Source: an uncultured Erythrobacteraceae bacterium
Lineage (GTDB): Bacteria; Pseudomonadota; Alphaproteobacteria; Sphingomonadales; Sphingomonadaceae
Length of the DNA: 8,227 nt
Reading direction: 5' to 3'
NCBI GenBank assembly: GCA_950071875.1
Contig: CATMNW010000090.1
Location: 1 to 8,227, forward strand
In this document: piece after piece, positions 7,110-8,227 of the stretch
Layout of the letters: each line of letters opens with the position of its first letter
Position numbering within the stretch: position 1 is the first letter of the stretch
The notes under the pieces: model-generated
Told to the model about the DNA's origin: nothing
The model's input: the letters and a program-made list of their open reading frames with translations, nothing else
Databases searched by the model: none
Translations under genes and position numbers: made by a program

Positions 7110-7772
7110 ATGGAGGGGTTTCTGACTTCCGCCGCCCTGGGAACCATCCCGCACGGCTTTTCGACATCCGACGGATTTGACCTGCCGGATGTCGTACCTT
7201 CCACAAGCCTTGTGCGAGCGAAGCAAGTGCATTCGGCGGATGTGAAAATCGTTACTCAGGCGTGGGACGATCCGCCCGAGGCCGATGCACTGGTCACGAA
7301 CAAGACCGGGCTCGCCCTTGGCATCGTTACCGCCGATTGTGCTCCTGTACTGCTGGCGGATCCACATGCCGGGGTCATCGGAGCGGCGCACGCTGGCTGG
7401 CGGGGCGCTTTGAACGGTGTCATCGAAAACACTGTTGCAGCAATGGTTTCGCTCGGCGCGTCGATCGACTCCATCGGCGCTGCCATCGGGCCGACGATCG
7501 CCCAAGACAGCTATGAGGTCGACCAAGCCTTCCGCGACCAGTTCGAAGAAAGCGATGGCCGGTTCTTCCAACCCGGCCGGGAAGGGCACTTGCAATTCGA
7601 TCTGCCTGCGTATGTTGCGCAGCGCCTTGGCCTTGCCGGTGTCGGACTGGTCGAAGACCTTCGCGAAGATACCTATACCCAGCCAGCCCGGTTCTTCTCC
7701 TTCAGGCGAGCCACCCATCGCAACGAACCGACCGGTGGCCGCCAGTTGAGTGTCATCGGCCTGCCGGCATAA
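7110..7772 (+). CDS. pgeF: peptidoglycan editing factor PgeF / YfiH 'laccase-domain' protein, short variant
   Basis: A 220-residue cytosolic metal-binding protein of the YfiH/YlmD family (formerly 'polyphenol oxidase'). E. coli PgeF prevents incorporation of wrong residues at position 1 of the peptidoglycan stem peptide; related proteins act on purine nucleosides. Family signatures are present: RAKQVHSADV, ADALVTN, VTADCAPVLLAD, GAAHAGWRGAL and FSFRRATHRNEPTGGRQLS. The predicted metal triad is His41, Cys77 and His94. These correspond, as I recall them, to His71, Cys107 and His124 of enterobacterial YfiH, a constant shift of 30. The missing residues come from one place: the usual TRxGGVSxGxYxSLN segment plus the following helix, normally between HGF and the QVH motif, is reduced to about 20 residues. 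The start ATG 7110 follows the pepN stop by five bases, with GGGG at 7098-7101 as a weak ribosome binding site inside the end of pepN. Confidence 0.92.
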   Translation: MEGFLTSAALGTIPHGFSTSDGFDLPDVVPSTSLVRAKQVHSADVKIVTQAWDDPPEADALVTNKTGLALGIVTADCAPVLLADPHAGVIGAAHAGWRGALNGVIENTVAAMVSLGASIDSIGAAIGPTIAQDSYEVDQAFRDQFEESDGRFFQPGREGHLQFDLPAYVAQRLGLAGVGLVEDLREDTYTQPARFFSFRRATHRNEPTGGRQLSVIGLPA

Positions 7773-8017
7773 GTTCGACGCAACTTCCGGCTCTGCCACT
7801 TGCACGGGACTGCATGGACCTTGCCAAAATGGCGGTTGGCAATGCGTGTCTGAGCGGCTAGAGGCGCGACCAAACCGGGCATACCGGGGGCTTTCGCGCA
7901 CGTGCTATCTTGCCTGCGTCCGGGCTTTCCGCAAGACCGGTCAAAGGATTCGTACAGGGGCCGTCCGACCCGGTTTCGGGAAGGGCACCAAACCAAGGCA
8001 GGCAAGGCATAGCGCTG
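7773..8017 (+). promoter_or_regulatory. non-coding leader before petA, probable promoter region
   Basis: These 245 bp hold no plausible gene. Visible elements in order: the inverted repeat at 7821-7842; TTGGCA at 7836-7841 followed 17 bases later by TAGAGG, a possible -35/-10 pair with a good -35 and a weak -10; the 8-bp palindrome GCACGTGC at 7898-7905, running into an extended -10-like TGCTATCTT at 7903-7911; the palindrome GACCGGTC at 7935-7942; a small CCCG-GTTT-CGGG hairpin at 7969-7980; and the petA ribosome binding site AAGG at 8004-8007. Which promoter is used cannot be decided from sequence alone. Confidence 0.5.
7821..7842. repeat. perfect 7-bp inverted repeat with 8-bp spacer upstream of petA
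   Basis: TTGCCAA (7821-7827), an 8-base spacer and TTGGCAA (7836-7842) form a 22-bp dyad. The right arm coincides with a TTGGCA -35-like hexamer. It has the size of a dimeric regulator site (centre-to-centre 15 bp) and no T-tract follows it, so a terminator is unlikely. The binding protein is unknown. Confidence 0.4.
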
Positions 8018-8227
8018 ATGGCAGACACCGCTGCAACCGCAACTCCCGCACCGGCAGGCGACACCGATGATGGTATCCGCCGGCGCGACTTTCTCGACAT
8101 TGCAGCCGTAAGCGCAGCCGGTATCGGCGGCCTTGCGGTCCTGTATCCGCTGGTCAGCCAGATGGCACCGTCGAAGGATGTGCTTGCCGCAAGTTCGACC
8201 GAGGTTGACGTTTCGGCCATCGAGCCG
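8018..8227 (+). CDS. petA: ubiquinol-cytochrome c reductase Rieske iron-sulfur subunit, 3'-truncated by the window edge
   Basis: The first 70 residues are visible and the frame is open to the window end. The N-terminus is diagnostic of an alphaproteobacterial Rieske protein: an acidic/alanine-rich lead, a twin-arginine motif RRRDFL at 21-26, a single membrane-spanning helix at about 28-49 (IAAVSAAGIGGLAVLYPLV), then the hinge region starting APSKDVLAASSTEVDVS. The protein is exported folded by Tat and stays anchored by this helix, with its 2Fe-2S head in the periplasm. There it passes electrons from quinol to cytochrome c1. The cluster-binding CTHLGC and CPCHGS boxes lie beyond the window. 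AAGG ten bases before ATG 8018 supports the start. Cytochrome b and c1 genes are expected immediately downstream. Confidence 0.95.
   Translation, partial: MADTAATATPAPAGDTDDGIRRRDFLDIAAVSAAGIGGLAVLYPLVSQMAPSKDVLAASSTEVDVSAIEP

Noticed and set aside
7771..7786. AAGTT-N6-AACTT hairpin just after pgeF as a terminator
   Set aside because: The stem is only 5 bp with a single G-C pair, and no T-tract follows.
6849..7901. 350-codon minus-strand frame across the end of pepN and pgeF
   Set aside because: It spans two real genes and part of the petA leader on the other strand, with no domain signature.
7858..8220. 120-codon minus-strand frame antisense to petA and its leader
   Set aside because: The plus strand carries a clear Rieske N-terminus, and the minus translation is Ser/Ala-rich without features.

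Overview
The window is a chromosomal, GC-rich (mostly G/C at third codon positions) stretch of an alphaproteobacterium. The best guess is Sphingomonadales, and within it an Erythrobacteraceae-like marine lineage. That placement rests on the feel of the protein sequences (PepN, PgeF, the Rieske N-terminus) and on gene order; it is inference, not a database result. I see no mobile element, CRISPR array, tRNA, rRNA or phage gene. The region is compact: eight genes, the first and last cut by the window edges.

Layout. (1) 1-1195 (+): C-terminal part of a YdbT-type membrane protein with bacterial PH (bPH2) domains. (2) 1192-1488 (-): small YjdJ-type GNAT acetyltransferase, convergent with the first gene; the two stop codons share one TTAA. 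(3) 1544-2539 (+): PLP-dependent low-specificity threonine aldolase. It overlaps by ATGA (4) 2536-3480 (+), a ten-helix EamA/DMT-family exporter; together they form a translationally coupled pair. (5) 3464-4255 (-): atypical NAD(P)-binding SDR/epimerase of the YeeZ-like type, whose tail overlaps the exporter gene by 17 bp. (6) 4453-7104 (+): full-length zinc aminopeptidase N, followed after 5 bp by (7) 7110-7772 (+), the PgeF/YfiH 'laccase-domain' peptidoglycan editing factor. (8) 8018-8227 (+): start of the Rieske iron-sulfur subunit of cytochrome bc1, presumably the first gene of petABC continuing past the window.

How the genes relate. The aldolase and exporter plausibly handle threonine or related beta-hydroxy amino acids together. 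PepN and PgeF form a short peptide/cell-wall maintenance unit. The Rieske gene begins a respiratory operon behind a 245-bp non-coding leader. That leader holds a perfect 7-bp inverted repeat and candidate promoter elements.

This is mainly ordinary housekeeping DNA, and I did not find evidence for a previously undescribed system. The points most worth a second look are an unusually short PgeF lacking a conserved internal N-terminal segment, the coupled aldolase-exporter pair, the inverted repeat before petA, and a small hairpin that overlaps the ribosome binding site of the GNAT gene.
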